DNA of 64,000 nucleotides from assembly GCA_000151295.1 (NCBI GenBank), contig GG745329.1:2164618-2228617 (forward strand), given 5' to 3'. The translations under genes were made by a program, and so were the position numbers. Source of the DNA: Allomyces macrogynus ATCC 38327. Taxonomy: Eukaryota > Blastocladiomycota > Blastocladiomycetes > Blastocladiales > Blastocladiaceae. The notes below the pieces were generated by a model. It did no database searches. It saw only the letters and a list, made by a program, of their open reading frames with translations, and had not been told where the DNA came from. Every line of letters begins with the position of its first letter. The first letter of the stretch is position 1. Below, piece by piece: positions 43,634-54,918 of the stretch.

Positions 43634-44725
43634 ATGTCGTTGGTCAAGACCAGTCAGTCCTCATTGACGATTGACGTGGATCTGGTCAATCACGGCCTGC
43701 CGCCATGGCGTGTCGTGTCCACCTTGGCCGACTTGATCACGGACGACGACGACAACGACGACGCGACTCGCGGCACAATCCTCATCACGAAGCCGTCGAG
43801 CATGCCCACGGCTCCACCACCACCAGCGGCGCTCGCGCCGGGGCCGCCACCGCCCGCAATGGCCGCACCCCCACCACCCCCGCCGCCGATGCCGCGGCAC
43901 ACCGTCTTCCCGCCGCCGCCACGCTACGCCGAGCGCTATACCGACGACAATCTACAGACCGATGCCGAGCGCCGGCGTGTGCACGCCGACGGTCACTTTG
44001 TCCCGCCGCTCGACCCGCCGTTGCCGCCGCTCGCCCCACCACCAGTGCCAACAACGGGCACCTACCGATCATTCGGCCGCACGTTGGCCGTACACCTCGT
44101 CGACTTGACGCTCGAGGCGCACGGCCAACCACGGCTGTACCGGCAAGACGCGCCGTCTGAACCCGATCCGACTCACGACTCTGCCGCGCCGCACGTCGAC
44201 CAAGACCCGAACTGGGACCGACGCCCAGAAATGAAGCGTCTGATTGTGTCAGCGGCCATGCAGTACGCGCGCGTGCTCGCGACACTCGAACAGAACCCGA
44301 CGCATGCCGTGCCTTACCATGGCGCGCCCACGCTGGCCGCCGTCGACCACCTCAAGACGATCCTGCTCAACTTGCAGCACCTGACGGGCCAGTTCCGCCC
44401 GCACCAGGCGCTTGAGACGCTCGCGCTCGCCATGGAGAAGCAGGTGCTGGACGCACGCGCAGCCGCGGCGCAGGTCCAGAACGCGGTAGACGGTACGCGA
44501 CGCGTCGTCGGCACAGTCGCGGGACTGAAACCTGCGGCCGAGTCGGTGCTGCCGCCCGTCCCGTTACTGGCAGACACCATGGCCATGGCCATGGATGTGG
44601 TCGTAGAGTCCGCCGCCGTTGGGCCGACGGCGGGCGCACTGGATTCGGGTCCACGACGGCCGGGCGGCAGCGGCGTCAGCGTTGATCCCGACGTGTTGTT
44701 GTGGCAACGCGTCGCCGAAATGTAA
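43634..44725 (+). CDS. MED7: Mediator complex subunit 7
   Basis: A single exon of 363 residues. After an N-terminal section with Asp and Pro runs comes the MED7 core: HTVFPPPPRYAERYTDDNLQ, FVPPLDPPLPPL, TYRSFGRTL, then EMKRLIVSAAMQYARVLATL and the family hallmark HLKTILLNLQHLTGQFRPHQ followed by ALETLALAMEKQ. MED7 pairs with MED21 in the hinge of the Mediator middle module and is needed for RNA polymerase II transcription. The first 56 residues are not MED7-like, so the start could instead be the Met at 43802 or 43859. The C-terminal 90 residues are Ala/Val/Pro-rich. Confidence 0.9.
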   Translation: MSLVKTSQSSLTIDVDLVNHGLPPWRVVSTLADLITDDDDNDDATRGTILITKPSSMPTAPPPPAALAPGPPPPAMAAPPPPPPPMPRHTVFPPPPRYAERYTDDNLQTDAERRRVHADGHFVPPLDPPLPPLAPPPVPTTGTYRSFGRTLAVHLVDLTLEAHGQPRLYRQDAPSEPDPTHDSAAPHVDQDPNWDRRPEMKRLIVSAAMQYARVLATLEQNPTHAVPYHGAPTLAAVDHLKTILLNLQHLTGQFRPHQALETLALAMEKQVLDARAAAAQVQNAVDGTRRVVGTVAGLKPAAESVLPPVPLLADTMAMAMDVVVESAAVGPTAGALDSGPRRPGGSGVSVDPDVLLWQRVAEM

Positions 44726-45482
44726 TTTAAAGGTTGGATCGTCTCGTGGTTCGGTGCGTAGGCGAGAGGCGACGCCTCTGGGCATCTGCGGCACGCCATG
44801 ACCCGGCTCAGGTCGAATCCGTCACATGCGATCTGGAAATCAACGCACGTGTGAGGGCCATCGGCGAATCTTCGGGGCAGATTGGCCGCTCGTGAATTCC
44901 ACTGTTTGTTCAAGTTTGCTGAGGATTTTTGTTCTGCCGACAAGTGCAAAGGCCGCCTCGGAGCAGCATCGGTCCTTGTTGCAGTTCCGGGGCGGGTTGC
45001 GGGGCAGTGTCTTGCGTTTTGCCTTGGATTTGTGCGCCTCGTCGCAAACGTCGCAAGAACGCAGCATAAAACGTTGCCAAGCGGCGGCGCCCGGATGGCC
45101 ACCCTGCCGCGCTTGGCTGCCGCCAGTCTGCACGACTTCACCTCCACGGCTTCTATCCTCGCGCCCACAGCGCCTGCCTGCCCGACGCCGGCCTCTTCTT
45201 CTCTCTCCGCTAACCCCGCTCCCTCCACAACACGTCGACTGTGACTGCCGCTGCTGCTCCCCCGCGCCTGTTGTTTTCCTGCCGTCTGCTGCCCGTTCGC
45301 CGCGCCCCCCGACGACGGCGACGACGACGACGTCGCCCGCCACCGCTCTGAATTTGTCCCGGATCGACGGCCACTGCGACGTCGCCGACAACGACACGAC
45401 GCGCGCCGACCTGCCACACCCGCCCGCATCGCGCGGACCCGACTCGACTCGCCGCCCATCCACGCACTCGAATTGACCGACC
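44726..45482. other. intergenic upstream of LCB2
   Basis: 757 bases between MED7 and the serine palmitoyltransferase start, both plus strand. Open frames here on both strands are composition artefacts. It should hold the LCB2 promoter; the last 150 bases are pyrimidine-rich. Confidence 0.5.
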
Positions 45483-47172
45483 ATGAGCGAAGCCGAGAAC
45501 CTCGAGCAGGCGCCGCTGTTCACGCTCATCACGACGTACCTCGGGTACCTCATCCTGATTGTGTTTGGCCACGTGCGCGACTTTTTCGGCAAGCGGTTCC
45601 GCACCAGCGAGTACTCGTACCTGCTCTCCTACAACGTACGTTCGTGTGTGGACGGCGGCTGAATGGTGTTGGACGAGATCGGCCGTGTCTTGCTCGCTTT
45701 CGCTGGTTGGCCGAAATGCGCCGCGTGTCTCCCACCCACTGCCGGACCGAGGGCTTACGCCCGAATCCTGCTCCATCTTCCAGGGGTACGCGCCGCTCGT
45801 CTCCGACTTTGAGTCCTTCTACTCGCGGCGCCTATACAAGCGCATTCGCGACTGCTTCAACCGGCCCATCACCAACGTGCCCGGCCGCCACATCACGGTC
45901 CTCGACCGGTACTCGACCGACGGCAACAAGACGTTCACTTTCACGGGCAAGACCAAGAAGTGCCTGAACCTGTCGTCCTACAACTATCTCGGATTCGCGC
46001 AGGCCGAGGGTCCCTGCGCCGACGCCGTCGAGCGCGCCGTGCGCCAGTACGGGATCGCGCACGCGTCGCCGCGCAACGAGGCGGGCACCTGCGACCTGCA
46101 CGTGCAGCTCGAGGCCCTGGTCGCGCGGTTTGTCGGATCCGAGGACGCCATGTGCATTTCCATGGGGTTTGCCACCAACTCGACAACTCTGCCGGCGCTC
46201 GTTGGTAAAGGGTGCCTGATCCTCTCGGACGAACTGAACCACGCGTCGCTTGTCTTCGGCGCGCGGCTCTCGCAGGCGACGATTCGCGTTTTCAAGCACA
46301 ACGACCCGGTCTCGCTCGAGGCGCAGCTGCGCGAAGCGATTGCGCAGGGTCAGCCGCGCACGCACCGGCCCTGGAAGAAGATTTTGGTCGTGGTCGAGGG
46401 TCTGTACTCGATGGAAGGATCGATTGTGAATTTGCCCGCAATCGTGGCGCTCAAGGATCGCTACAAGTTTTACCTGTACGTTGACGAGGCGCACTCGATT
46501 GGCGCGCTCGGCAAGCAAGGCCGCGGCGTCTGCGACTACTATGGGATCGACCCGCGCAAGATCGACGTGCTCATGGGCACGCTTACCAAGTCGTTTGGTG
46601 CGGCGGGCGGGTACCTTGCCGGGTCCCGCGCGATGGTCGCGCACATGAAGCGCCGGTGCCACGCGCCGCTCTACGCCGAGACGATTCCGATTTGCGTGAC
46701 GCAGCAGATCATCACGTCGTTGAAGATCATCATGGGCGAGGAGCCGACGGCCGACCCGATGGACGGCGAGACGCGCATTGCGACTCTGTCGGCCAACTCG
46801 CGGTACTTTGCCCAGCAGCTGCGCAAGCGCGGGTTTATCGTCTACGGGAGCGAGGACTCGCCCGTGATTCCGTTGCTCTTGTTTAACCCGGCCAAGATCC
46901 CGGCGTTCTCGCGCGAGTGCCTGGCGCGTGGTGTCGCTGTCGTCGTGGTCGGTGCGCCCGCGACGCCCATCATTTCTTCGCGTGTCCGGTTCTGTCTGTC
47001 GGCCGCACACAACAAGGCCGATCTCGACCACGCGCTCGCGGTCGTTGACGAGGTCGGCGACCGCCTGCTGCTCAAGGTCTCGCGCACCGACCCGAACGAC
47101 GTCAAGTGCGCGCCCTACGGGTCGCACGTGCCGCTGTTCCAGCAGAACCCGCACCTGCTCGCCTCGGCATAA
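45483..47172 (+). CDS. LCB2: serine palmitoyltransferase subunit 2
   Basis: Two exons, 45483-45635 and 45784-47172, 513 residues. An N-terminal membrane anchor (TLITTYLGYLILIVFGHV) is followed by the full alpha-oxoamine synthase fold: LNLSSYNYLGFA, GTCDLHVQLE, SDELNHASLV, VVEGLYSMEG, YVDEAHSIGALG and GTLTKSFGAAGGY, where Lys is the pyridoxal-phosphate Schiff base. The catalytic lysine shows this is the active LCB2/SPTLC2 subunit and not LCB1. It condenses serine with palmitoyl-CoA at the endoplasmic reticulum, the first step of sphingolipid synthesis. The long minus-strand frame opposite is a shadow. Stop is TAA. Confidence 0.97.
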
Positions 47173-47900
47173 GAAGTTGCACTGCGGCGGTGGTGGTGGG
47201 AGTGATGATGCCCGGGATTGTGTATTTCTCTCTTTGTGCCTTTTCTTTTTTTTTCTTCTTGCCGTTGGTTGGCGGGGCCATGGCAGCGGTACGGGTCGAC
47301 CCGGGCTTCCGGTGCCGCTGTTTGAACGAGTGGGTCGGTATCTGTTGATTGCAGGCAGCGCATTTGTCGATTGGAGCGAGCGAGAGCGAGTGATCGTGGA
47401 GAGAAGGGCGGCATTTTCACATTCCATACAATTTGATTTCGGGGGCGCGAATTGGTTTGCCAGGTTGACTGAGGCAGACGGACACGTCCCTGTTTGGAGC
47501 ATTCAAAAGGATTGCGTTCCTGCATTCCAGCTGCATGAGTGTCGGACTCGCCAGATGTGTAACGTGCATGCGTCATGGATCACGTCAAAGCGGGAGAGAT
47601 CGCTGCTTGCCCGTGGGTCGAACGAATCACGAAACAAACGCGATCGTGCGGCACGCCGCAAGACTACAATTATACTGGCACGTCACCAGCTCACGCACCA
47701 ACATGAGCCCCACGCACGCGACGCGTTGAGTGGACGCTGCTCGTCGTCCTGCTCTTGTTTGTTGCCTGCTCTTGTTGAGATGCAGACTCAGTTCCCACCA
47801 GCGGATCACATCGTTCGAGGGAAACAAGCAGCCTGCCACGAACCAACACATTTATGCTCACGAAATGTGAATCCAACGAGCAAGATCGAAAATGAACACA
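47173..47900. other. intergenic between LCB2 and a decayed DUF6604-like gene
   Basis: LCB2 3' region with T-rich stretches (about 47229-47265). No gene or RNA recognised. Confidence 0.5.
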
Positions 47901-47909
47901 GGACAATGA

Positions 47910-50560
47910 AAAAGGAAACAATCAACTCAACCTGGCGAGCATGATACCGGAGGAATAAGTCAAAAATTTCGGGTGTTGCCATCAGCAACTGGAACACCAA
48001 GGTCACATCATGGATGACGTTGTAGCCCTCGACGCCTGGCCCCATGTCGCTTTGTGTCGCTGTCCCACCAGTCCTCAATCACCCACTTGGCAATGAGCGC
48101 CGGGTCGTATGTGTGCTCCTTGTCGTGAAACTCACCAAACTGCGCAGCAAACTTGGTGCGGCATTGCTCCATGACCATTTGGAGGAGCACGAGGCACTGC
48201 ACATGCAAGTCGAGAGGACAAAAGGCGTGATAATCCCGTTCCCTGTGAGCGACCCTGCTCACAGCCCACACGAGGCGCCGACCGTCGAGCTGATACTTGC
48301 CGGCCCACGTACGCGGCTGGCGGGAAGTGGAGGATCCTCGCCAATTCTGGCCAGGGCGCACCGCCATAATTGCGGTTGCCAGTCCGCTCCAGGAGCGACA
48401 ACGAGATGGTGCCAGTCATCCCCATGTCGCCCACAACCTGGCTTCTGAGCGTTCAAGCGGCGTGGCCGTCTAGTAAGCATGCCATGCCAGTCCCGGAATA
48501 GGAGCGTCGTGTACGACCGTCCCTTGAGCTGTCGCTCGACATCGCGATTGCCGAATCGCGACCCGGGACTGCGTTGTGCGTTGTGCAGCCAAGTAAGTGC
48601 GCAGATAATGGGTTCGTGACTGATGCGCCGCGCATCAGGTCGAACGCCTTGACGCGGCTCTCGGGCGTCGTAGGCTCGCGACCGGCAAAGAGATTCGCCA
48701 TTCCGTAAATGCCCACAAAACGCTCCTTATCAGGCCACACCGGCTCCGGGCACAACAAGTCGCTGCCGTGGTCACGAAAATACTGTAAGCACGCTGCGTA
48801 CAAGTGCAGCGTGTAGACCAGGACGCGCGACGGCGCATAAAATACGACGTGGTCATCCAAGTGACTGGCCAAATCTTGGTTCTGTCAATGCAAGCAGTGC
48901 AGCGCACTGGATCCAGCGTCTGGAGCAACTTCAAGGTCCCGAAAAGCGTTTTCAGTAACGGCGGCAGTTCATCGTCACTCTTACCCACGAAATCGCTGGG
49001 ATGGTGACGGTACGCAGCGGTCGGCACAGGATTCTGGAATGCGAGCTGGAGTGACTGGTGGGATTTCGTGACGGCGCCGCCCAGAACGCGCTGGATGTCA
49101 ACAAAAATTTGCGTCACTGCGAGAAGAGTGAGCGTGGCACGATTCGTCTCAAGAAAAGCAATCAGTTCTTCGGTGAACACGTCCAAAAAGAGCAACGACT
49201 GCGCCTGCTCGCCAGTGTCGGGATGCTTGGCATATAGCTCACATTCGCGCGCCATTTTCCATTGGTCTCGAAAGTGCAACTACATGGGCACCAGGCTGTC
49301 AAGGGTCTCGGCCGGATCGAGTGGGACATCATCGTCAACGCCTGGTGCGTCGCGGATCGTTGGCAGAATGGCCCACGTTGGACAAAGGTGGCGGTCGTAC
49401 ATGGCAGTGGGCGCAGGGTCCACACAATCGCACAAAGAGCTTCATCAATCAAAAAATGGCGGTCAGTGCCTGGATAGCCTTGAGCGGGTCAGTGTGCTGC
49501 GGCGCCATCTTGCCGATTTCGGCCTCCATCACACGTATCGAGTCCAGGGCCGTGTTCGTCGCAAGAGACACAGCAATCAGATCGAGCGTTCCATCGCGGT
49601 AATTGGCCCACGAATCTTGAAGCTCTTCGCGTAGCATTGCAATCTCGTCAAAATGGCCGTCATGCCAAGCACAATATCCACAAGGTCACAAGTTCGCGCT
49701 CGTACTTGACGCGCGGTTTCCTAGCCGAGTGGGTGCTATCTGAACGCATTTCCACGCCAAGAACAGGACCGTCAACTGGTGCGTCGTCATTGTTAGTGTT
49801 GTCATCTTCAGCATCGCCCTCGACGCTATCGTTCAAGGTGGACAAGACCGCGAAACGGTTCATGAGCGACTCAACAGCAACAAATTTCTTGTCAGAGCCT
49901 GACGTGGCAATCGTCGTCGAAGCACCTTGGTCACTTGCGCCCACCAAACCGTCACGGCCGTCTGTGCTCGCAGAAGACAGCGGAATCAAAATATCGACGA
50001 CGCGCTCAAGCACGCCAATAAAGTGCACGTGCTGCGCATCCTTGTCGCGATTGTCAACTGACGAAACCCCCTGGAACCACTCAGCACACACACGGCGCCC
50101 ATGAATCGCGCGCTTTGCCCATGCTGTAACCTTTGGACGGGATGGCCACTTGGGCGTCGGCAATGAACTGGGCGAGCGTCTTAAAATCACGCGTGTGCAC
50201 GGTAAGGAGCGCAGGCGCCGACTGGTCACTGGCAGCCCCAGCGTCAGCAGTCGATGCGGGTGTCGTCGCCTGCTGGCCCTGCGGTCGGGTCGTCTTGCCC
50301 GACTTGCGCTTGGCCCCACGCAGGACTGGCGTCGGGCGAGCAAGTTTTTGACTGGTGCGCGACCTGGCATGGCCGGCGAAACTGGAGCCGATGCTGGTAT
50401 AGGCGCCGGAGAGATACCATAACCAAGCGACGCCGATTTGGTCGCAAGCTAGCCAGGTCGCAAGACGGTTCGTATCAGCCTTGTATTGATGGTTGCTGTA
50501 AAGCAGCGATTCCGGAAGTCGGTGCCCGCCAGCCGTGTCGGCGCTTGCGCTGCCGGGTGG
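47910..50560 (-). pseudogene. decayed DUF6604-type fungal protein
   Basis: On the minus strand near 50500 the sequence LLYSNHQYKADTNRLATWLA has the N-terminal pattern of fungal DUF6604 proteins. The related pieces continue in order but in different frames: TVHTRDFKTLAQFIADAQ, then after a one-base shift at AAAGG near 50130 KRAIHGRRVCAEWFQGV and HVHFIGVLERVVDILIPL, then in another frame DSWANYRDGTLDLIAVSLATNTALD, QSLLFLDVFTEELIAFLETN, VFYAPSRVLVYTLHLYAACL and finally VTLVFQLLMATPEIFDLFLRY near 47970. At least four frame changes have no splice signals. It is less GC-rich than the neighbours. Proteins with this domain are expanded and variable in fungi and often of unknown function. I regard the locus as dead. 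Confidence 0.6.
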
Positions 50561-50826
50561 ACAACGTTCGTGAATAGTGTCGGCGTCCGTAGAGGGTGCG
50601 AGTGCTGCAATTGTGGAGGGATTAGTCGAGCTGCGGCAATTACTGAATGGAACCAGGTTCGTGCGCGACACGCTTGAGTGTTGTTGTTGTCTCCTTGGCT
50701 TGTGTGTTGTTGAACATGTGTTGCTCTTGCACTTACTTTTCGTCACATCATCTTCTGTGACCACAATCTGGCTCGACCCAGAACCAACCACCTGCCCCGT
50801 AACCTGCCGCACTCGCACGCATCACC

Positions 50827-52218
50827 ATGTCCGGCCGCATCGCCGCGGTCCCCGCCGTGAACCGTGCCGGCCAAGCGACGCTCGCACCCACCAAGGTGCA
50901 GCGATACTGGCGCGGCAAGGCGCCCGCCAACGTCCACGAGTCCGACGACGACGATGACGAACAGGACGACGAAGACCACGCTGACGACGACGAGGACGAC
51001 CATCGCCCGTCTCGCGCGACCACGGGGCTCTCATTTGGTCGCCGGATTGACCTGGACGCGCCGACCGCGACCGCACCGGCCGCATCCGTGATCCACGTTG
51101 ACGCCACGGCCGACCGCCGATTGCAGCGGCTGCAACAGGCGGCGCAGGGCGGGCGCACGCGTCGGCGGTCGTCGGATGATGAGGATGAGCGCAGTGGTGC
51201 ACACCTGTCGCTCGCACCGGTTGTGGTCGAGCGCTCGCGGCGCCGTCACATGAGCGACTCGGAGGAAGAGGAGGTGGACAGGGCGCAGGATGTGGGCGCA
51301 AGGCGGCGGCATGAGCCCGAATCGGCCGTGCCGGAGAAAATGGACGTTTCCGAGGCCGAGGAGAGCGAAGAGTCGAGCGAGGAAGAGTCCGAGTCAGAGG
51401 AGGAAGCGCCCACGCCGATGCCGCGGCTCAAGCCCGTGTTTGTCCCAAAGTACGTTTACCCCGATTTCCACGACGCTGCCGTTATCTCGCCCTTCAAGGA
51501 AGTGATCTGATCACGTCCATTCAATAGACATAAGCGCGTCACGACGCCGGCACCAGCCGACCCGGCCGCCGAGGACGACGACGACGCGTACTCCCGCACC
51601 AAGGAGTTGCGCCGGCTCGAGTCGCGCGCGCTGCTCGAAGCCGAGATCAAGCGCGAACTGGCTGCCGCAGCCGCAGCCACGCAATCGACGCTCGACGTGG
51701 ACGACACCGACGGGCTCGACCCGGACGCCGAGTACGCGGCCTGGGAGGAGCGCGAACTCGCACGCCTGCGCCGCTCTGCCGACGAGCGGCGCGCCTACGA
51801 GCAGGAACTCGCCGAGCGTGAGCGGTTTGCCAACATGACGACCGAGGAACGCGAGGCCTATGCGCGGCAAGTGCAGCTCGAAAAGGAGGCCGCGCAAAAG
51901 GACAAGCCCAAGATCAAGTTTCTGCAAAAGTACTACCACAAGGGCGCATTCTACCTTGACGAAGGACGCGACTTGCTCGACCGCAATTACAACGAGGCCA
52001 CGGGCGACGATATGGTCAACCGCGAGGCGCTGCCCGAGGTCCTGCAGCGCCGCAATTTCGGCAAGTCGGGCCAGTCCAAGTGGACGCACTTGGCCAAGGA
52101 GGACACGTCGAGCCGAGACGCGGCGTGGTTTGCTGACCGCGACATGGTCGCTCGGTACGACCGCAAGCGCGGTGGGATGGGCGATATTGACCAGCCGTAC
52201 AAGCGGCGGAGAGGGTGA
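50827..52218 (+). CDS. MFAP1: MFAP1 homologue, spliceosome B-complex protein
   Basis: Two exons, 50827-51449 and 51528-52218, 437 residues. The N-terminus contains KVQRYWRGKAP, a conserved MFAP1 start, followed by long Asp/Glu and Arg runs. PVFVPKHKRVT spans the exon junction. The C-terminal half holds the family core: EYAAWEERELARLRR, NMTTEEREAY, KIKFLQKYYHKGAFYLD and NFGKSGQSKWTHLAKEDT, ending with PYKRRRG. MFAP1 (Spp381-related) is a nuclear, intrinsically disordered and helical factor that binds PRP38 and the U4/U6.U5 tri-snRNP. It is convergent with the HRQ1 relic, whose C-terminal zinc region overlaps little or nothing with it. Confidence 0.93.
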
Positions 52219-52239
52219 ATGGAGTGCACGTCGGCGAAG

Positions 52240-54634
52240 CCGTTGTAAATACAAAATTTGAACGTCAATCGGCCACCTGGTTTTTTGCCCTTCCCCCGTA
52301 GACGGGGTCACGGCAGACTCCTGCTCCACGGGCTCGTGGCCCTCAGAAGTGTCAGCGTTCTCGCGATCACCATCCACCCCTTCCGTACCGCCCAAGAGCA
52401 AATCCGCGAGGTGGATAGCGCGCGCTTTGTCGTGCAGCTCGTTACGGTGCGTGCACGACTTCCAACAAATGCACTCTGGGCACCCGATGTCACACGGGCA
52501 CTCGGCCATCAACTCCCGCGCCGCAAGCACCACATCCTCGCCGCGCTCCCACGCGCGGCGACTGCCGTCGCCGCCCAATCAAACACGGTCAGCCGAAATG
52601 GCCGTGCGCGTGTCGAGTCTATCCCGCGGCACTCGCACGCGACGGGCGCGAGTGCGACCACTTTCGACTCGCGGTCGGTGCCGAGGCCGCCATCGCTAGC
52701 TCAGCCAAACCATAAGCTCTCGATCAGCTGAAAGCAAGGAAACACGAATCGTTCCTGGCTGTCGCCCTGCGTGAGCCGCTTCTCCATAGGCTCCTGCAAT
52801 TCGAACCCCTCGAGCGCCGGCTCGTTGTCGGGGTCAATCAAAAGCTCGAATGCGGCGCAGACGAGATGCGCCTCGACCAAGGCCGGATGGCGCGGGTCCA
52901 TGGCCACGGCTGGCACTTGCGCGTCCCAGATCCGGTCGGGATGGCGCGCATAGAACTGGTCGAGCGGGTTGGCGTCCGGGACTAGGATCGACAAGCTGTC
53001 GCGCGTGCACCAGCCCGCACGGCCAGCTTGTTGTTTCTATCAGCCACCGCCCGCCAACGAGCGTCAGTGACAACCGCGGAAAAATAGCGGCAGCAAAGCC
53101 GAAAGAGCGCACCATGGCCGCTCACACGCGGCGCGATACTTGGCAAATGCGACCGTCTTGACGTTGCGCGTCGTCAGGTACTGGAAGACGGCCGCGGCTT
53201 CGTGGCGCGAGCAAGTTGAGGACGGGCGGGGTCCAAATGACGGTCGCACGCTGGCCGTGCGGCGAGCCGTCTTCGCTGATGTGCGTGAAGTCGGTGCCGA
53301 ATAGGTCGCGTACGTGCTCTTCCTATTTTTGGATTTTTGTCAGCCAGTCAACCAATCAACGGGGATATGACAAGGCCGCTTGGGCAAATACACGACCTAC
53401 CGCGTTCCCGATCGTGGCCGAACAAGCAATGAATTGGACGCGCGGGTTCTGGTAGTAGTCGGCCAAGCGACGCAGACGGCGGATTATCCACGCGCACTAA
53501 GTGATAAGTCGTCATTAATTGGAGCTCGGGGCTTTGACACGCGTTTTCCATCCAAAGAAAACGTACATGCGAGCCAAACACACCATGGTATGCTTGCACC
53601 TCGTCGACCACGACATAATTCAAGTGCATCAGAAACTGGCTTCAATCGTGCGCGTTGGGCGTGACCGTAATGTGCAGCATGTCCGGGTTGGTCAGCAAGA
53701 TATGCGCCCTTTCGCGGATCGCGACACGGTCTGCTGCGGTCGTGTCGCCGTCGTAGGTCGCAATCTGCACCCAGTCGACGAGATGCGGACATGACTGGGT
53801 CATGGCGCAGAACGCGCGCAGCTGGTCCTGGGCGAGGGCCTTGGTCGGGCACACGTAGAGAAAACCCGCGCTTCAGTCGTGCTCGAGAGCGAGCAGGATC
53901 GGAACGTGGTAGATGAGCGACTTGCCCGACGAGGTCGACGTGGAAATGATCGTATGCTCGCCGGCGAGAATGGACGAGATCGCCGCGGCCTAGTGCGAGT
54001 ACGGTTGCTCGATGCCCTTGAAATTCACGAGAGCCTGCAGCAGCCAATTTGAATCGAACGGCCAAGGGGCCGATTGCGCGGCGCGCGCGGGCGAGACGTT
54101 GGTGGTCGTGATCTGGTGCTTATAGAACGGCTGGGTCGTGATCTCGTCCCAGATGGCAAACACCAAATTGGGTGGGGCCGCGTCAGCGTCCGGGTTGGCT
54201 GCTGCCGTCAGGGACACGAGAGTCTGTGGAGAAGCTTGGTCTTGCTCTTTCGGCGATTCTTCGGGCAGAAGCGACGTGATGGCGCTCTTGAGCGCGTCCT
54301 CGGGGACCAAACTCTGGACGTGCATGCGGGTGAGCCTCAAAGTGAATCCTAGCGCGGCAAAGACGCGTGCTAGCTCATTGTGCGATGCAGACCAAGTCAG
54401 GGCTGCTGCAGACTGCACGTCGGCGCCGGTACGCCTGGTGCCTGTTGCACTGCTGCGCTTGCTCGGCTCCTTCTTGGCTGACTTGCTCCCGCCGCGCGCA
54501 CGCTTGGCTGGCGGTGGAGGCGGGGATGACGAGCTCGCAGCTGCAGTGCATGTCCCCGTGGCGCTATAGCCGTTCGGCCCGTCGGGCAGGCCAGCGTCGC
54601 GCACAGACGGCGCGACTCAGACGCGCTTCTTCTT
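52240..54634 (-). pseudogene. HRQ1: broken HRQ1/RecQ4-like DNA helicase
   Basis: Minus strand. The layout of Hrq1 is clear: QALVNFKGIEQPYSH, AAAISSIL, ISTSTSSGKSLIY (Walker A), [44 protein letters not shown], then after an intron RRLRRLADYYQNPRVQF and CSATIGNA, then GTDFTHISEDGSPHG, RHEAAAVFQYLTTRNVKTVAF, QQAGRAG, SLSILVPDANPLDQFYARHP and a C-terminal Cys4 site CPCDIGCPECICWKSC. It is broken by TAG (53990-53992) where the family has Gln in SHQ, TGA (53873-53875), TGA (53642-53644) where the family has Trp, a one-base shift near 53200-53215, and loss of about 100-150 codons between VAF and QQAGRAG. No spliced model restores it. In other fungi Hrq1 repairs interstrand crosslinks with Pso2. Confidence 0.8.
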
Positions 54635-54918
54635 GCTGATTGGAACGGCTTGCTGCTCCATGGTTGGGGATGCCGTCGGCCTTGAATGGCGCCGTGACAG
54701 CACTTGCACCACGACGATGGCTGGCAAAGTGGGAGAAGGTGACTCATTGCCTCCTGCGGTGGTCCACGCGCCAGTGGTGTGGTGCAGTGCCGCCATCCAG
54801 TCAATCGCTTCACCGTTGTGCAACCACGTCCACCGCGACGCGCGACCACGGTGCCCGTGACGTGCAAGCACCCCGCGCAGCACAATTTGAACAGCACTTG
54901 GAACAGTATTAGCTCGCC
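54635..54918. promoter_or_regulatory. region between HRQ1 relic and RST1-like start
   Basis: About 285 bases separating two divergently read loci; it should hold the promoter of the RST1-like gene. Nothing else recognised. Confidence 0.4.

Noticed and set aside
45832..47502. 556-codon minus-strand frame
   Set aside because: Antisense shadow of LCB2, no recognisable domain, Arg-rich composition.
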